From Zingiber officinale (taxonomy: Eukaryota; Streptophyta; Magnoliopsida; Zingiberales; Zingiberaceae), in NCBI RefSeq assembly GCF_018446385.1, contig NC_056000.1, positions 74,596,688-74,660,687 of the forward strand: DNA of 64,000 nucleotides, written 5' to 3'. The translations under genes were made by a program, and so were the position numbers. How positions within the stretch are numbered: position 1 is the first letter of the stretch; each line of letters opens with the position of its first letter. Below the pieces are notes generated by a model, which was not told where the DNA came from, ran no database searches, and saw only the letters and a list, made by a program, of their open reading frames with translations. Positions 1-10,770 of this stretch are shown in pieces.

Positions 1-267
1 TTATTAGAGCTTGAAAGCCTTCTATTAGAGCAAACCATTGCTCTATCTCCACCATCAAGAAATTTTCAATCCTTGATTTCCATTGATCGAAACTCCCAAA
101 TCAGTAACGTGGAGGTGCTCGTGTATCAAATCTGAGTCCATCTCAGAAATCTATCTTGAAGTTAAGTTTGTTGATGAAGTCTTTGACTTTATTGACTGTA
201 GGATTTAACTTTTTCTTTCTCTAGCTTTTTTCCCTTTCCGACGATGAGTCCGGTGAAGAGTGGCCTC

Positions 268-279
268 GTTTTGATATCA
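268..279 (-). promoter_or_regulatory. Degenerate tRNA-iMet primer-binding site
   Basis: On the minus strand the sequence is TGATATCAAAAC, two bases from the LTR end. It matches the plant initiator-Met site TGGTATCAGAGC except for three positions, each a G-to-A or C-to-other change expected of old, methylated copies. Its position sets the orientation of the element as leftward. Confidence 0.55.
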
Positions 280-739
280 CTTGTTGGGACACTTTGGAGC
301 TAGAGGGGGGTGAATAGCTCGTTTGCTTCGTTGAAGATGATTTGCAGCGGAAAACACAAAGCGAACTCCTCCAATGATAACACAAAGGATTTACTTGGTA
401 TCCACCTCAAGATGAGGTGACTAATCTAAGGATCCACACATGATCACACTCTCCACTATCAAAAAACACTCATTCTCGGAACAATCCGGAGGTAGACAAA
501 TCTCGTACAACATAACAACAAGAATACAACTCAAAACAAGAAGTAAATGTACAAAACAAATGGAGAACCTTCTTGCTTGATCTCTTGTTGCTTGTAGATG
601 CCTCTTTTGTAAGCTTGGAAATGTAGCAGCACTTCAACCCTAAGCTCCTAAGAATTGGCGGTGAGTATCGGAGAAGAAGGTGGAGAGTTCTACTTGGTTT
701 GAACCTTGCCAACAACTTTATCCTTCATGATCTAGAGCT

Positions 740-1170
740 TTCAATCGATTGGGCTTACTTCCCAATCGATTGCCACGTGAGATCCGATCGATCCCAGCCA
801 TCCAAACCTCGCAACCTAGGCAATGGTTGTATCCCAATCGATCGGATGATCGATAGCAGCTAGATCGATTAGCTCGATCCAGATGTCTTTTGAGCTCTCG
901 TAGAAGACCTCGGAATCGATTGATCAACCAATTTCGGCTACCTAGCGCCATCGCGAGAAAACCAACTCCAATCGATCAACTGATCGATTGGAGTAGCCTT
1001 GATCGATTGGGGAGAACACTGTGCTTGCGAGGAAAACACGCCCGATCGATCCACTGATAGATTGGTGCAGCTCTCAATCGATCAGTGGATCGATTGGACT
1101 ACCTATTCTTACGACACTTCCCCAATTGATCAAGTGATCGATTGAGAATTTGGCTTTATCGATTTCCCAA
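740..1170. repeat. Array of ATCGAT-centred palindromes
   Basis: Many copies of CAATCGATTG or of CCAATCGATC...GATCGATTGG occur with short spacers. The best is a perfect inverted repeat with 14-base arms at 965-978 and 981-994 separated by two bases. Another with 9-base arms lies near 1072-1096. The array sits inside the LTR and has no coding potential. Confidence 0.75.
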
Positions 1171-1257
1171 CCGATTGACCAACCTTGACTTGCCTAACCA
1201 AGTCTAAGGTTCCCTTGTCCAACATCAGGTCAACCGTAACTTATCGGGACTTCTCCA

Positions 1258-1955
1258 CCAAGTGTCCGGTTAGCCTTCTAACCCACTTGGACTTTGCCAA
1301 CTTCCCGTTGGATTTTCGATCACCAAGTGTCTCGTCAATCCTTTGACCTACTTGGACTTTCCACCAGGTGTCCGGTCAATCCTTTACCCACTTGAACTTT
1401 CTTCCTCGCACCAAGTGTTCGATCCTCTGTGACCCACTTTGACTTCAACTCCTTGTGCCAAGTGTCTGGTCAACCTTGACCCACTTGGACTTGGTGTCTC
1501 ATGCTAAGCGTTCGGTCCTCCATGATCCACTACTAAGTATCCGGTCCTCCACGACCCACTTGAACTTTCGAACACCAAATGTCTGATCAACCTTGACCCA
1601 CTTGGATTTCCACTACCTTGTTTCACTCACTAGGACTTCCTCACTGCCTAGCTTCATTCACTAGGACTTTTCACCTAGCTTCATTGACCAGAATTTTCCA
1701 TCTGCCTAGCTTCACTCACTAGGGTTTTTCACATTGTCCGACTTCACTCACCGGGACTTCCCAATCTGCCTGACTTTACTCGCCAGGACTTTTCATTGTC
1801 TGACTTTACTCACCGGGACTTTTCCACACTAATTGTCTGGTCAACACTGACCCACTTGGTTTTTTTTCTTCTGTCAACCATCCTGTTGGTATTGTCCTTA
1901 CCTAACCTCCAGTTAGGATTTTCCCAGTCAAGTATCCGGTTAATCTTGACCTACT
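1258..1955 (-). repeat. Array of CCAAGTG hairpin units in the LTR
   Basis: About eight degenerate units occur, each an inverted repeat with an outer CCAAGTG/CACTTGG stem and an inner stem. Two units are exact. At 1258-1290 the inner stem is GGTTAG/CTAACC. At 1458-1488 it is GGTCAA/TTGACC. The inner stem thus differs between units while staying paired. Read on the element's sense (minus) strand, an unpaired GGA follows the inner stem on its 3' side. The region 1600-1800 between units consists of short TAGCTTCACTCACTAGG-like repeats. Confidence 0.7.
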
Positions 1956-2094
1956 TAACATCTAGTTAACCTTTTGACCGTCAATTTTTCATATGAATAA
2001 TTACACCAACAATCTTCATATATTGTCAAATATCGAAACACGAATATCAAGACTCAAGCTTAAGTTAACTCAAGCTTAGTCAACTGCACCAACA

Positions 2095-2650
2095 TATTTT
2101 TCTTCGTCTTTCATCCAATTAAGATATGGCCCGTATATGGGCAAGGGGAATCTGGAGTACTGTTGAGAATTTTCAAGTGGTCTCCACACTTCTCGTACAC
2201 TGTAGAATCATCATTGGTTCCAGTGTGGATCCAATTACCAGATTTACCAATTCACATGTTCAGCAAGGGATGTTTATTCTCTGCTGCTTGAATTGTTGGG
2301 AAGCTGATAAAAATTGATGAAGCAACTGCAGATGGATCTAGATTGGCTATGGCAAAAATCTGTGTTGAAATTGACTTGTTGAAACCTAAAGTGGAGGAAT
2401 TCTGGATTGGATCAGGGCTGTAAAGCAACTACAGAGAGTAGATTTTGAGAAATTTCTAAAATATTGTGTTGATTGTCTTCATTTGGGAAATGGAAATAAA
2501 CCAAAACCAGAATGGAAGGTTGGGAGAAGAAACAATGGGGTTGCTGGTGAAGATTTAAGAGAGGTTATTAACAGGAAGAGAAATTCTGGAAATGAGAAGG
2601 GGAATGGAGTTGGGCCGAGTGAGTTAAAATCCGATCATTTTAGAAAAGAA
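2095..2650 (+). pseudogene. LINE ORF1, N-terminal part (RNA-binding, DUF4283-like)
   Basis: Translation in shifting frames gives segments typical of plant L1 ORF1: a region near 2240-2420 resembling the DUF4283 domain (hydrophobic strands around IHMFSKGCLF and CVEIDLLKPKVEEFW). A zinc-knuckle remnant follows near 2459, where KYCVDCLHLGN has Asn in place of the expected His. It then runs into a basic stretch (KPKPEWKVGRRNNG). ORF1 proteins of these elements bind their own RNA. At least two frame changes occur before 2480. The frame is interrupted at 2655 by the copia insertion and resumes after 10770. Confidence 0.65.
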
Positions 2651-2655
2651 GGTGA

Positions 2656-2988
2656 TGTAGATTATACTAAATGCATGAAAGGCGAATTAAAAATAAATGC
2701 GGTAAAAACTTACAGCGATCTCCCGTAGATCCACAGTCGGCAGTGGCGAAAACTCGTTGTCGGAAGAGCGATCACAAGATCGGAAAGCCCTCCGCAATTC
2801 CACAAACCAAATCCCGCTGCCTTGGATCTTCTCCTCTTACTCTCGTCGTTGCACAATAGCAATTTTCACACCCTGAGCCTTGGACGGACCCCCTTTATAT
2901 AGGGAAATACACTAGGCGCATAATGGACTTTTCCATTATGAGTAGTGGGGAACATGGGCCACGTTTCCCACTATCCCCATTTCCAACA
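2656..2988 (-). repeat. 3' LTR of the copia element
   Basis: It runs from TGTAGATTAT to TTCCAACA on the plus strand and is nearly identical to 10434-10765. It contains a CTTTATATAGGG motif (2891-2902) close to the LTR end. The adjacent bases TCTCCCACTCGT (2989-3000) read as a purine-rich primer tract on the minus strand. Confidence 0.95.
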
Positions 2989-4255
2989 TCTCCCACTCGT
3001 CCAAGGTAAGTCACTAAGACTAGTTCATTCAGGTAAGTCACAAAGACTTAATAAGTCACATAGACTCTTAGAGAGTTTGGTCACATAGACCATATGAGAA
3101 CATCCAATCCATACTTAGAGAAAATGGTTCGTGCGACAGCAAGCACATTGAGCGATAGTTGCTAAGAAGATTGTTACACCTTGACTTAGCCGCTCTTTGA
3201 GCAATCAATGCTAATAAAGTTGTTACACTTTACTTAGCTGCTCAAATAAATTAGAGACACACTCTTCATGGCACATAGCCTCTTTCCTGGTGGCACATAG
3301 CCTTTATCCAGAATCCATCCAATCTTCAAGTGACACACAGCCATTATCTTGAAGATATCCATGTCTTGCTATTTACCCAGATTAAATAATTTTCATTTAC
3401 ATCGATATGAACATCTCTAATCCCTTATAATGACCATTATGTCATGAGCATGTTCCATATCCAATATTCACATTCATTTCCGTACATAACAGAAATGGGT
3501 CGACCAGTGAATAACAACAAAAGATGTAAATATATTTAATCTTCCTTTTTAGCTAGAATCAATTCATTTTAATCAGTCGCTTTCCTAGTTATGCTCCATA
3601 GACCGAATCATCCATAGCCATAGGATACACGCTAAAGTAACAGACACTGATTAAAACTTCAAGTAGATAGATAAATAGTCACTAAGGCAAAAATTGAGAT
3701 TAACATATAATCTCAAAGGTCTCACATAGTAGAGAAATAGGGATTCATTCTCCTACTACCTTTATTGTCGCAATAGCACATGTGGTATGAATCACATGCT
3801 ACGATGTTATTCTCTTTACTAAAAAGAGTGCATGTTGTCTTCAAATTTAACATCGTACAGATTTTGATCTAGACATACTTAACGTCTAATCCTGAATTCA
3901 ACATATGAATTCTAATCTGGCCTTCAACAGGTTCAGTAAATGGTGGGTTCATTTACTTCGATCATTATTTACACATAAATGATCTCATCTTGACACAATT
4001 ATCAAGGCGACCTCAACTTATGAATCTGTCTCTAATTTCATAATTTCAGCTACGTAAGATGATTCACAAGTAACGGTCTTACCTCTATTTGTACGTAACA
4101 AACAGAGATGATTGTCCATGTGAGTGGACCAATCTCCACCTGCCAACATGCTCACCGAGATCTTACATGAATGTAACAAATACAACATATACACTGAATA
4201 AATTATGGTAAATTACACAATCATAACACAAAGTTTGATTGTTATTTCAATATTG
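2989..4255 (-). other. 3' non-coding region of the copia element
   Basis: This is 1.27 kb between the pol stop and the 3' LTR. No open frame of note is present on either strand. It begins with the polypurine tract at 2989-3000 and then shows short imperfect repeats of AAGTCACATAGACT and GGCACATAGCC type (about 3000-3330). The remainder is unremarkable AT-rich sequence. Confidence 0.7.
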
Positions 4256-7098
4256 TTACATTCTACGAAGTCCCAAAGACTTTACATGTTCTTTAAATGA
4301 CTCTTTAGTTATTGGCTTAGTAAAAGGATCTGCAAGCATAACACGTGTAGGGACATACTCAAGAATGACTTTTCTTTTAGCCACAATATCCTTTACAAAA
4401 TTATATTTAATTTCTATATGCTTGCCTTTGCTATGATATTTGGGATCCTTGGAAAAAGTTATTGCAGCTTGACTGTCACAGTAGACAGTTACTAGACTCC
4501 CACTATCCTCAGCAATTTTCAGATGCTTCAGAAACCTTCTCAACCAGACTGCTTCTTGCACAGCTGCTGAACATGCCACAAATTCAGCTTCCATAGTCGA
4601 CAAAGCTACACAAGCTTGTTTCTTGCTGTTCCAGGAGATGGCGCCACCATTCAGCAAGAATGCATAGCCTGATGTGGATTTTCTATCATCCAGGTCTCCA
4701 GCCCAATCTGCATCTGAATAACCTTTCAGACTCATATCTGATCCTTGAAAACAGAGACAATAATCTATTATCTTCCAGTGTCTCGGTCATGGGTTTGTGG
4801 AAGCGACTGACCAAGCCCACAACATAGCTGATATCGGGACGTGTACACAACATAGTGTACATCAAACTACCAATAGCACTGGCATAGGGTTTTTTATTCA
4901 TCTCAGCTATTTCCTCTGGAGTTTTAGGACACATACTCTTACTCAACACAGTACCTTTCACAATAGGTGTATGTTCTATGTTGCAATTAGACATGCTGAA
5001 ATGATGTAACATCTTATTTATATAAGACTCTTGTGACAGACCCAAAAGTCTTTTAGGACGATCTCTTATGATCTTCACCCCTAAGATGTATTTATCTTCT
5101 CCCATATCTGTTGTATCAAATTGTGATGACAACCACTTCTTGACTTCATTCACATATCCTATGTCATTTCCAGCTATCAGCATATCATCAACATATAATG
5201 ATAAAATGACATACTTTCCTTTTTCCTGTTTCAGGAAAACACAATGATCCTCATTGATCATTTCAAAACCATAAGATAAAACGACTTCGTTAAATCTTAT
5301 GTTCCATTGTCTTGACGCTTGCTTTAGCCCATATATAGACTTTCTAAGTCTACATACTTTTTGCTCTTGGCCTTCATCAATGAAACCTTCTGGTTGAACC
5401 ATATAGATTTCTTCGTCAAGATCACCGTTAAGGAAAGCGGTTTTTACATCCATTTGATGTAATTCTAAGTCATAATGTGCCACAAAGGCCAAAATAACTC
5501 TTATTGATACAAATTTCACTACGGGAGAAAGTGTCTCTTCAAAGTCAATACCCTCCATTTGGGTATATCCTTTTGTAACTAAACGAGCTTTGTATCTGTT
5601 AATCGATCCATCTGCTTTCCTCTTTATTTTGAGAATCCATTTATTCCCAATAGCCCTTCGGCCCGGAGGAAGATCAACTAAGTCCCAAACATGATTTTGA
5701 ATCATGGACTCCATTTCTTCAACCATTGCAGCTTTCCATTTTTCTCTAACTCTACATCCCAATGCTTCCTCAATGGATTGAGGCTCGTCGTCGTCAATTG
5801 GAAGTGTAACCAATGCCTCATTCTCAATATCAAACCTCTTCTTAGGTTTAATCTTACGAACACTTCTCCGTAAGTTGGGCTGTTGAGAAGTCAACTCATA
5901 ACTCGGCATATCACTCCCACTCAGTTGACTAGACTCAGGTATCCCTTTTGACACCTCTCTTGTTGATAATATCTCATCCTCCTCAAATAGAGGAATATTT
6001 TTATCAACATCACCTCTGATTGGGAACTCTGTTTTGAGAAAAGTCGCATCTCTCGAGTCTATTTCGGAGATGGTTCCATCTAGTTGCTCACCTATGAAAA
6101 CATAACCTTTGGAGGTCTCATGATATCTTATAAAGATACATTTCTTACCTCTAGGCCCTAGTTTTCCATACTTGTGAGAACTATCATGAACATAAGCAGC
6201 TGACCCCCAAGGTCTCAGATTACTTAAATTTGGTTTTCTGCCTGTCCAACGTTCATATGGGGTAGATGGAACTGACTTTGAAGGAACTTTGTTAAGTATA
6301 TAGGCTGCAGTTAATAGTGCATCTCCCCAATAGGAGATTGACAAATTAGCTTGCGCCATCATAGACCTAACCATTTCAAGAAGAGTCCTATTTCTTCTTT
6401 CAGCTACCCCATTTTGCTGTGGAGTTCCAGGGATTGTTAACTGTCTAATAATCCCTCTATCATTACATATTGTCTTGAACATATCAGACAAATACTCCCC
6501 TCCACGGTCAGTGCGTAAAGCCTTAACTTTACGTTCTGTTTGATTCTCAACTTCGTTCATATAACGAATGAAGCAATCTAATGCTTCAGATTTGTGAGAA
6601 ATCAAATACACATGACCGAACCTAGAGAAATCATCAATAAATGTAATGAAATAGGAAGCTCCATGTCTAGCCTTCACATTCATTGGACCACAAATGTCCG
6701 AATGAATTAACTGCAATGTCGATTCAGATCTAATAGCCTTACTAAATGGTTTCCTAGTTGCTTTTCCAGCAAGACAATGCTCACATATAGACAATTGAAT
6801 CTTAGCTCGAGTGCCCAATAAACCCTCTCTAGCTAATCGATTCATACGTTCTTGTCCTATGTGTCCTAATCTAGCATGCCAAACTTCATCAGTTATATCT
6901 GCATCACTAGTTAAAGCAATGTTTGAAAAACAACCATCAATAGCATAATTGACATCTGGTTCTACATCAAGAACCATAAAACCATTTGTTAAAAAATCAT
7001 ATCCGATTGACACTGAGTCAATCTTTAGTTCAACAGACCGACTGTAAAAATTAATACAATACCCTAAATCAAGAAGACACGTAACGGAAACAAGATTT
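4256..7098 (-). pseudogene. pol: copia pol: integrase, reverse transcriptase, RNase H
   Basis: The main frame (7013-4686, 775 residues) starts with a GAG-pre-integrase segment whose HARLGH and CEHC residues form the zinc site. The integrase core follows, with the DDE triad visible around HSDICGP, RTDRGGEYL and NGVAERRNRT. Next is the reverse transcriptase, with QMDVKTAFLNGDL and the intact catalytic box LYVDDM. RNase H (4735-4256, frame 159 residues, GYSDADWAGD...) lies in another frame. The switch occurs near 4740-4790, where a short stretch normally joining the two domains is missing, so a deletion rather than a programmed shift is likely. The protein would copy element RNA and insert the cDNA. 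Two adjacent TGA codons (7103-7098) separate this frame from gag, although both are in the same phase. Confidence 0.93.
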
Positions 7099-7100
7099 CA

Positions 7101-8222
7101 TCAAATTTTAGGAGCATACAGGACATCATGTAGAAATAAAACTCTACCACCACGTAGGTTGAGTTTGCAAGTGCCGACTCCTTTGACTTCAACTCTTGCA
7201 TTATTTTCCACATAGATCCACTTGTTGCCAGCTATTACCCAACGGTACTCAACAAATGTAACTCGTTCCCGAGCTACATGGTTGGTTGCTCCCGAATCTA
7301 TAATCCAAAAAGGATAAGAATCGGCTAACAACACTGAACTAGCAATAAAATGCTCTTGAAAAGAAGACATACTTGGATTTACCTTTTTCGGCTCAGTGCA
7401 CTCCCGAGCATAGTGGCCCTTTTTGCCACAGTTAAAACAAGTCAACTTGTTTTTAGGTTTCTTTCCAGTCTTCTTTACTATCTTCTTGATTGGGCCTTGT
7501 CCCACAACAGCAGCTTCCCTCTTCTTTCCCTTCCCTTTCTTGAACCATTTCCTTTTCTTGGATCCATATGATCCAGCAGAACCTACAGCCACATAGGCTT
7601 GTCCAGAAATCCTTACGGATTCAACTCTCTCCGCCTCCAATTCTACATGGCGTGAGACGTCAGTGAAAGTCTTGATACTCTCACTGTGAGTTAAGGTCTG
7701 CTTCATGGTCTCCCAAGAATCTGGAAGTGAACGAATAACTGCTTGAACCTGTTGTTCATCAGTCAACTCATGACCAGCAGTTTTAAGCTCCCGAATCATG
7801 TTCGACATCTCCCTGAGGTGTTGAACCATTGACACATTCGGACGCTTTTTGTAGCTGTCAAATTTAATTGTCAGCTGTCGAAGCTTGCTCAGACTTACTC
7901 CACTGTATTTTTCTTTAAGGGCAACCCAGACTTCATGAGCCGTAAGATATGACTCATATTCAAAAGTTAGGTCGTCTACCATTGAACTAATCAATATACC
8001 CTTTGCAGTGGAGTCCTTTTTCTTCCATGCCTTATAAGCATCAAGATCTCGTCTGTGTTGTGCAGTGGGACCATCTACAGGTACTTCCATAACCTGATTT
8101 ACAGCCTCTAGAACTTCTTGTTCCTCAAGTACATATTGTATCTTGAGGTGCTAGATCTTATAGTTATCTCCATTAAGTTTTTCACCTTTGTTGAGTTCAG
8201 CTATTATGTTTTTGGTTGCCAT
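7101..8222 (-). pseudogene. gag: copia gag and protease
   Basis: The open frame 8090-7101 (329 residues) holds a UBN2-type capsid domain (W-rich start, VWVALKEKYSG, about residues 10-160). A lysine-rich linker follows, then one zinc knuckle CFNCGKKGHYARECTEP, then the aspartic protease with FWIIDSGATNHV. An in-phase ATG lies 132 bases upstream at 8222 (MATKN..., the usual start of this family). A TAG at codon 24 (8153-8151) separates it from the long frame, so the ORF start at 8090 is probably not the natural one. The frame ends at two consecutive TGA codons and continues in the same phase into pol, which fits a single gag-pol polyprotein in the ancestor. Confidence 0.9.
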
Positions 8223-8626
8223 AATCTATCATAAATAAACAAATTATTTAGTATTCAGTGTATATCATATGTATGCAATTTATGATTGACTTAATATTAC
8301 TTTGAGTTGGTTTACAAAATCAAGTGACAACTATATTTTCACTCATCATCCGTATGACCAATCAAATTAATATTAATCAATTCTATTACATACATCCCAA
8401 CAAATGAACTAATCATTTATAATATCATGAATTTTTTTTTAATTAAATGAACTAATCATTTAATACATCATGAACTAATCATGTATCATGTCAAGCAAAC
8501 AGCATAAATAAATGAACATATCATTAATATAAAATTATGCTGCAAATTGTTAACATATAACCAACTGACATGAATGAAATGGACTATCTATTGTTCATAC
8601 AAAACGACAATAAAAATAACAGAACT
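8223..8626 (-). other. Spacer between the extra frame and gag
   Basis: About 400 bp of AT-rich sequence with repeated AATGAACTAATCATTTA units (8403-8520). No coding sequence is seen. It separates the extra reading frame from the gag start. Confidence 0.6.
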
Positions 8627-9193
8627 CTAATAAACTAGATAGGCAACTACCACTCCCACTAGGACAGACACTAGTGTAGTGGCCAAAATAATCCCTCTCA
8701 GCCTGGACTCATTTGGGGTAATCCCAAGCAGGACAGCTTCAAGATTTTCAATTGGTTCCCACACACACTCTCCCAGATCCTCTGGATCTTCCTCTGGATC
8801 TTCAGGCTCTTCTGAATGCTCTTCAGATTCTTCTGGATCCTTCTCTGGAGGATCTTCAGGATCTTCTGAATCCTCTTCAGATTCATCTGGATCCTCCTCT
8901 GGATCTTCAGGACCCCAATAGAGATGAAGTAACTGTCTGCACATCTCTGAATACGAGATGTGTCCATCATAATCATCCCAAAGTTGGAATGCTATCTGTC
9001 TAAGGTTTTTTGGCAGTGAATAGACTAGAGCAAATCTTCTGTGTGTGTCTTTTACTGGAAATTCTTCTCGCTCGAGTTTCTAGAACAACCGATCGAGCCG
9101 ACCAATAAGCCATCCGAGTCCTTGAACAGGGTCGAAATCAAGCTCCTTAATCTCCTCCCAAAGCTCATGTTGTCGTAAATCACGACTAGCCAT
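8627..9193 (-). pseudogene. Additional reading frame 5' of gag: acidic repeats plus C-terminal membrane segment
   Basis: From an ATG at 9193 one phase runs 188 residues to 8627, broken once by TAG at codon 38 (9082-9080). The first 85 residues are a compact, charged domain (MASRDLRQHELWEEIKEL... LRQIAFQLWDDYDG). A tract of about 50 residues almost wholly Glu, Asp, Pro and Ser follows, built from EDPEEDP/ESEEDSE units encoded by GAAGATCC-type repeats. The C-terminus is a hydrophobic run of about 20 residues (GIILATTLVSVLVGVVVAYL), ending two residues later, like a tail anchor. It lies on the gag-pol strand between the leader and gag, where standard copia elements have no gene. I do not recognise the protein. 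It could be a captured host fragment or an element-specific accessory protein. Confidence 0.6.
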
Positions 9194-10420
9194 CTGAAAA
9201 ATTGAAAATAAATAAGTCAGTACAAAACCGACTAACCAGTACAAAACCGGCTTATTTCAATTTATACAGGCATAGTACCAACATAATAAATCAAGAAAAA
9301 CAAATCTTCTCGATTTTCAGGAGTTAAGTCGAGAATTAGAACTAATCTAATTTGTCAGATCCATCGGATCGGTTGATTAGGGATCCAGATCCTAAGCTCA
9401 GTCCATTGTCCTTAATTAGAACTAATCTAATTGGATAAGGATTTTGTGCCTATGTTCTGTTACTTTTTCTCTAAGTCCATTTCTACCAATTTCAGCCTTA
9501 TTGATCAAACTCAGGTCCGTTTGATCAAACCAATGTCCATTGGTTTAAGTCCGACCAATTAGAACAAATCTAATTATTTTGATCAAATCTGACCCATTAG
9601 AACAAATCTGGTCATTTGATCATATTTGGTCCAAGTCTAATTAATTAACCCAAATTAATTTGGAGTTGAATCAAATTGGTTTAATTAAACCCAATGGTTT
9701 AATCTAAACCGGATCTAATTGGACCAACCAGTTTAAACCCACCTAATTAATTAAAATTAGATTAATAATCATAATTTTAATTAATTTTAACATGCATAAA
9801 ATATTTTTTTTTAAACACAGAAGCTTAAAAAAAAAATCTTACAGGAAGAGTCATTCGAAACCAAAAGGTTTCGGTTTTTTTTTTTTTAATTGCATGCGCC
9901 GCACATCGTGCACGCCGTCTCAGCCGCGCACCAGTGACAAACACGGTACAGAAACTGCAAGAGGCTGAGGCCGCCTCGAGCACGCTGCCGGCATTTTCTT
10001 CACCACAATCTATTCGCCGCCCACCACTTCAGTGCCTCACCCACGACGAACGCAGGTAGCCAGTCTCTGCTTGCGCAGAAATTGTGAGAGGCAGCAACCA
10101 TGAGCACTCCGTCGACCAACCAAGATGCCATCATAGGCCACAGAATGCCTTCACCGGTATTTCATTACGGCCTGAGCCCTGCTCTGATGGAAATTGCTAT
10201 GCTGTTGTGATTTTTTTTTAAAACTTGGTACAGTACGCTGTTGAGCAACGACATTAACGTCGATGGTGACTCTTACCAGCGACCCTGTCGCCGGTGAGCG
10301 ACGTTGTATGCTACGACACATTAGTCGTGTAAAAAAAAAAGTGACGAGAAATTGCAAATCGAGAAAACATTCGAACAACGATTTTATAATTCGTCTCTAA
10401 GCATTTAGAAATAACTACGC
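9194..10420 (-). other. 5' leader of the copia element
   Basis: 1.2 kb between the primer-binding site and the extra frame. It includes a TAATTAGAACAAATCTAATT-like AT-rich repeat zone (9340-9780) and a more GC-rich part (9890-10150). No convincing frame; the 75-residue frame at 10151-10378 has no domain. Confidence 0.6.
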
Positions 10421-10432
10421 GCTCTGATACCA
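10421..10432 (-). promoter_or_regulatory. tRNA-iMet primer-binding site of the copia element
   Basis: The plus strand reads GCTCTGATACCA, so the minus strand is TGGTATCAGAGC, a perfect match to the plant initiator-Met site. It lies one base from the 5' LTR (10434). Confidence 0.93.
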
Positions 10433-10433
10433 A

Positions 10434-10765
10434 TGTAGATTATACTAAATGCATGAAAGACGAATTAAAAATAAATGCGGTAAAAACTTACAGCGATCTC
10501 CCGCAGATCCACAGTCGGCAGTGGCGAAAACTCACTATCGGAAGAGCAATCACAAGATCGGAAAGCCCTCCGCAATTCCACAAATCAAATCCCGCTGCTT
10601 TGGATCTTCTCCTCTTACTCTCGTCGTTGCACAATAGCAATTTTCACACCCTGAGCCTTGGACGGACCCCCTTTATATAGGGAAATATACTAGGGGTATA
10701 ATGGACTTTTCTATTATGAGTAGTGGGGAACATGGGCCACGTTCCCACTATCCCCATTTCCAACA
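10434..10765 (-). repeat. 5' LTR of the copia element
   Basis: 332 bp, termini TGTAGATTAT...TTCCAACA, followed by the target duplication GGTGA. It carries the CCCTTTATATAGGG stretch (about 10668-10681), which could serve as a TATA region on either strand. It is one base shorter than the 3' LTR. Confidence 0.95.
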
Positions 10766-10770
10766 GGTGA

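Larger units (their letters stand above)
1..2094 (-). mobile_element. Partial LTR retrotransposon (copia/SIRE-like), leaves the window on the left
   Basis: The block ends at 2094 in CCAACA and begins its LTR at 282 with TGTTGGGACA, so it has TG...CA termini. Read on the minus strand, the LTR ends in a stretch containing TATTCACCCCCC, a common end of plant copia LTRs. It is followed two bases later by a mutated initiator-Met primer-binding site (268-279). Bases 1-267 would be the start of the internal region and hold no open frame. The element therefore points left, and only its 5' LTR and the first internal bases are visible. The target duplication cannot be checked because the other end lies outside; the bases after 2094 are TATTT. 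No coding domain is visible, so the lineage is inferred from the LTR and primer site only. Confidence 0.7.
282..2094 (-). repeat. 5' LTR of the left-edge element
   Basis: This is a 1813-bp LTR with termini TGTTGG...CCAACA on the plus strand. It carries two internal repeat zones: an array of ATCGAT-centred palindromes (about 740-1170) and an array of CCAAGTG...CACTTGG hairpin units (about 1258-1955). Small open frames in it (for example 470-715 and 718-951) fall across these repeats and have no recognisable domain. Confidence 0.7.
2656..10765 (-). mobile_element. Complete Ty1/copia retrotransposon inserted in the LINE
   Basis: This 8110-bp element has LTRs at 2656-2988 and 10434-10765 and a perfect 5-bp target duplication GGTGA at 2651-2655 and 10766-10770. 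The LTRs (333 and 332 bp) differ at roughly a dozen positions by eye. On the minus strand the order is 5' LTR, Met primer-binding site, 1.2-kb leader, an additional acidic/TM reading frame, gag, protease, integrase, reverse transcriptase, RNase H, 1.3-kb 3' non-coding region, polypurine tract, 3' LTR. Integrase before reverse transcriptase is the copia order. Most of the coding part is open; a few stops and one deletion have inactivated it. Confidence 0.95.

Noticed and set aside
282..2094. Calling the left LTR a solo LTR
   Set aside because: A degenerate Met primer site adjoins its inner end at 268-279, and the flanking five bases (TCACT, TATTT) do not match, so a longer element extending left is the better reading.
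8679..8921. Ser/Gly-rich frame on the plus strand opposite the acidic repeats
   Set aside because: It is the antisense shadow of the GAAGATCC-type codon repeat in the minus-strand extra frame.
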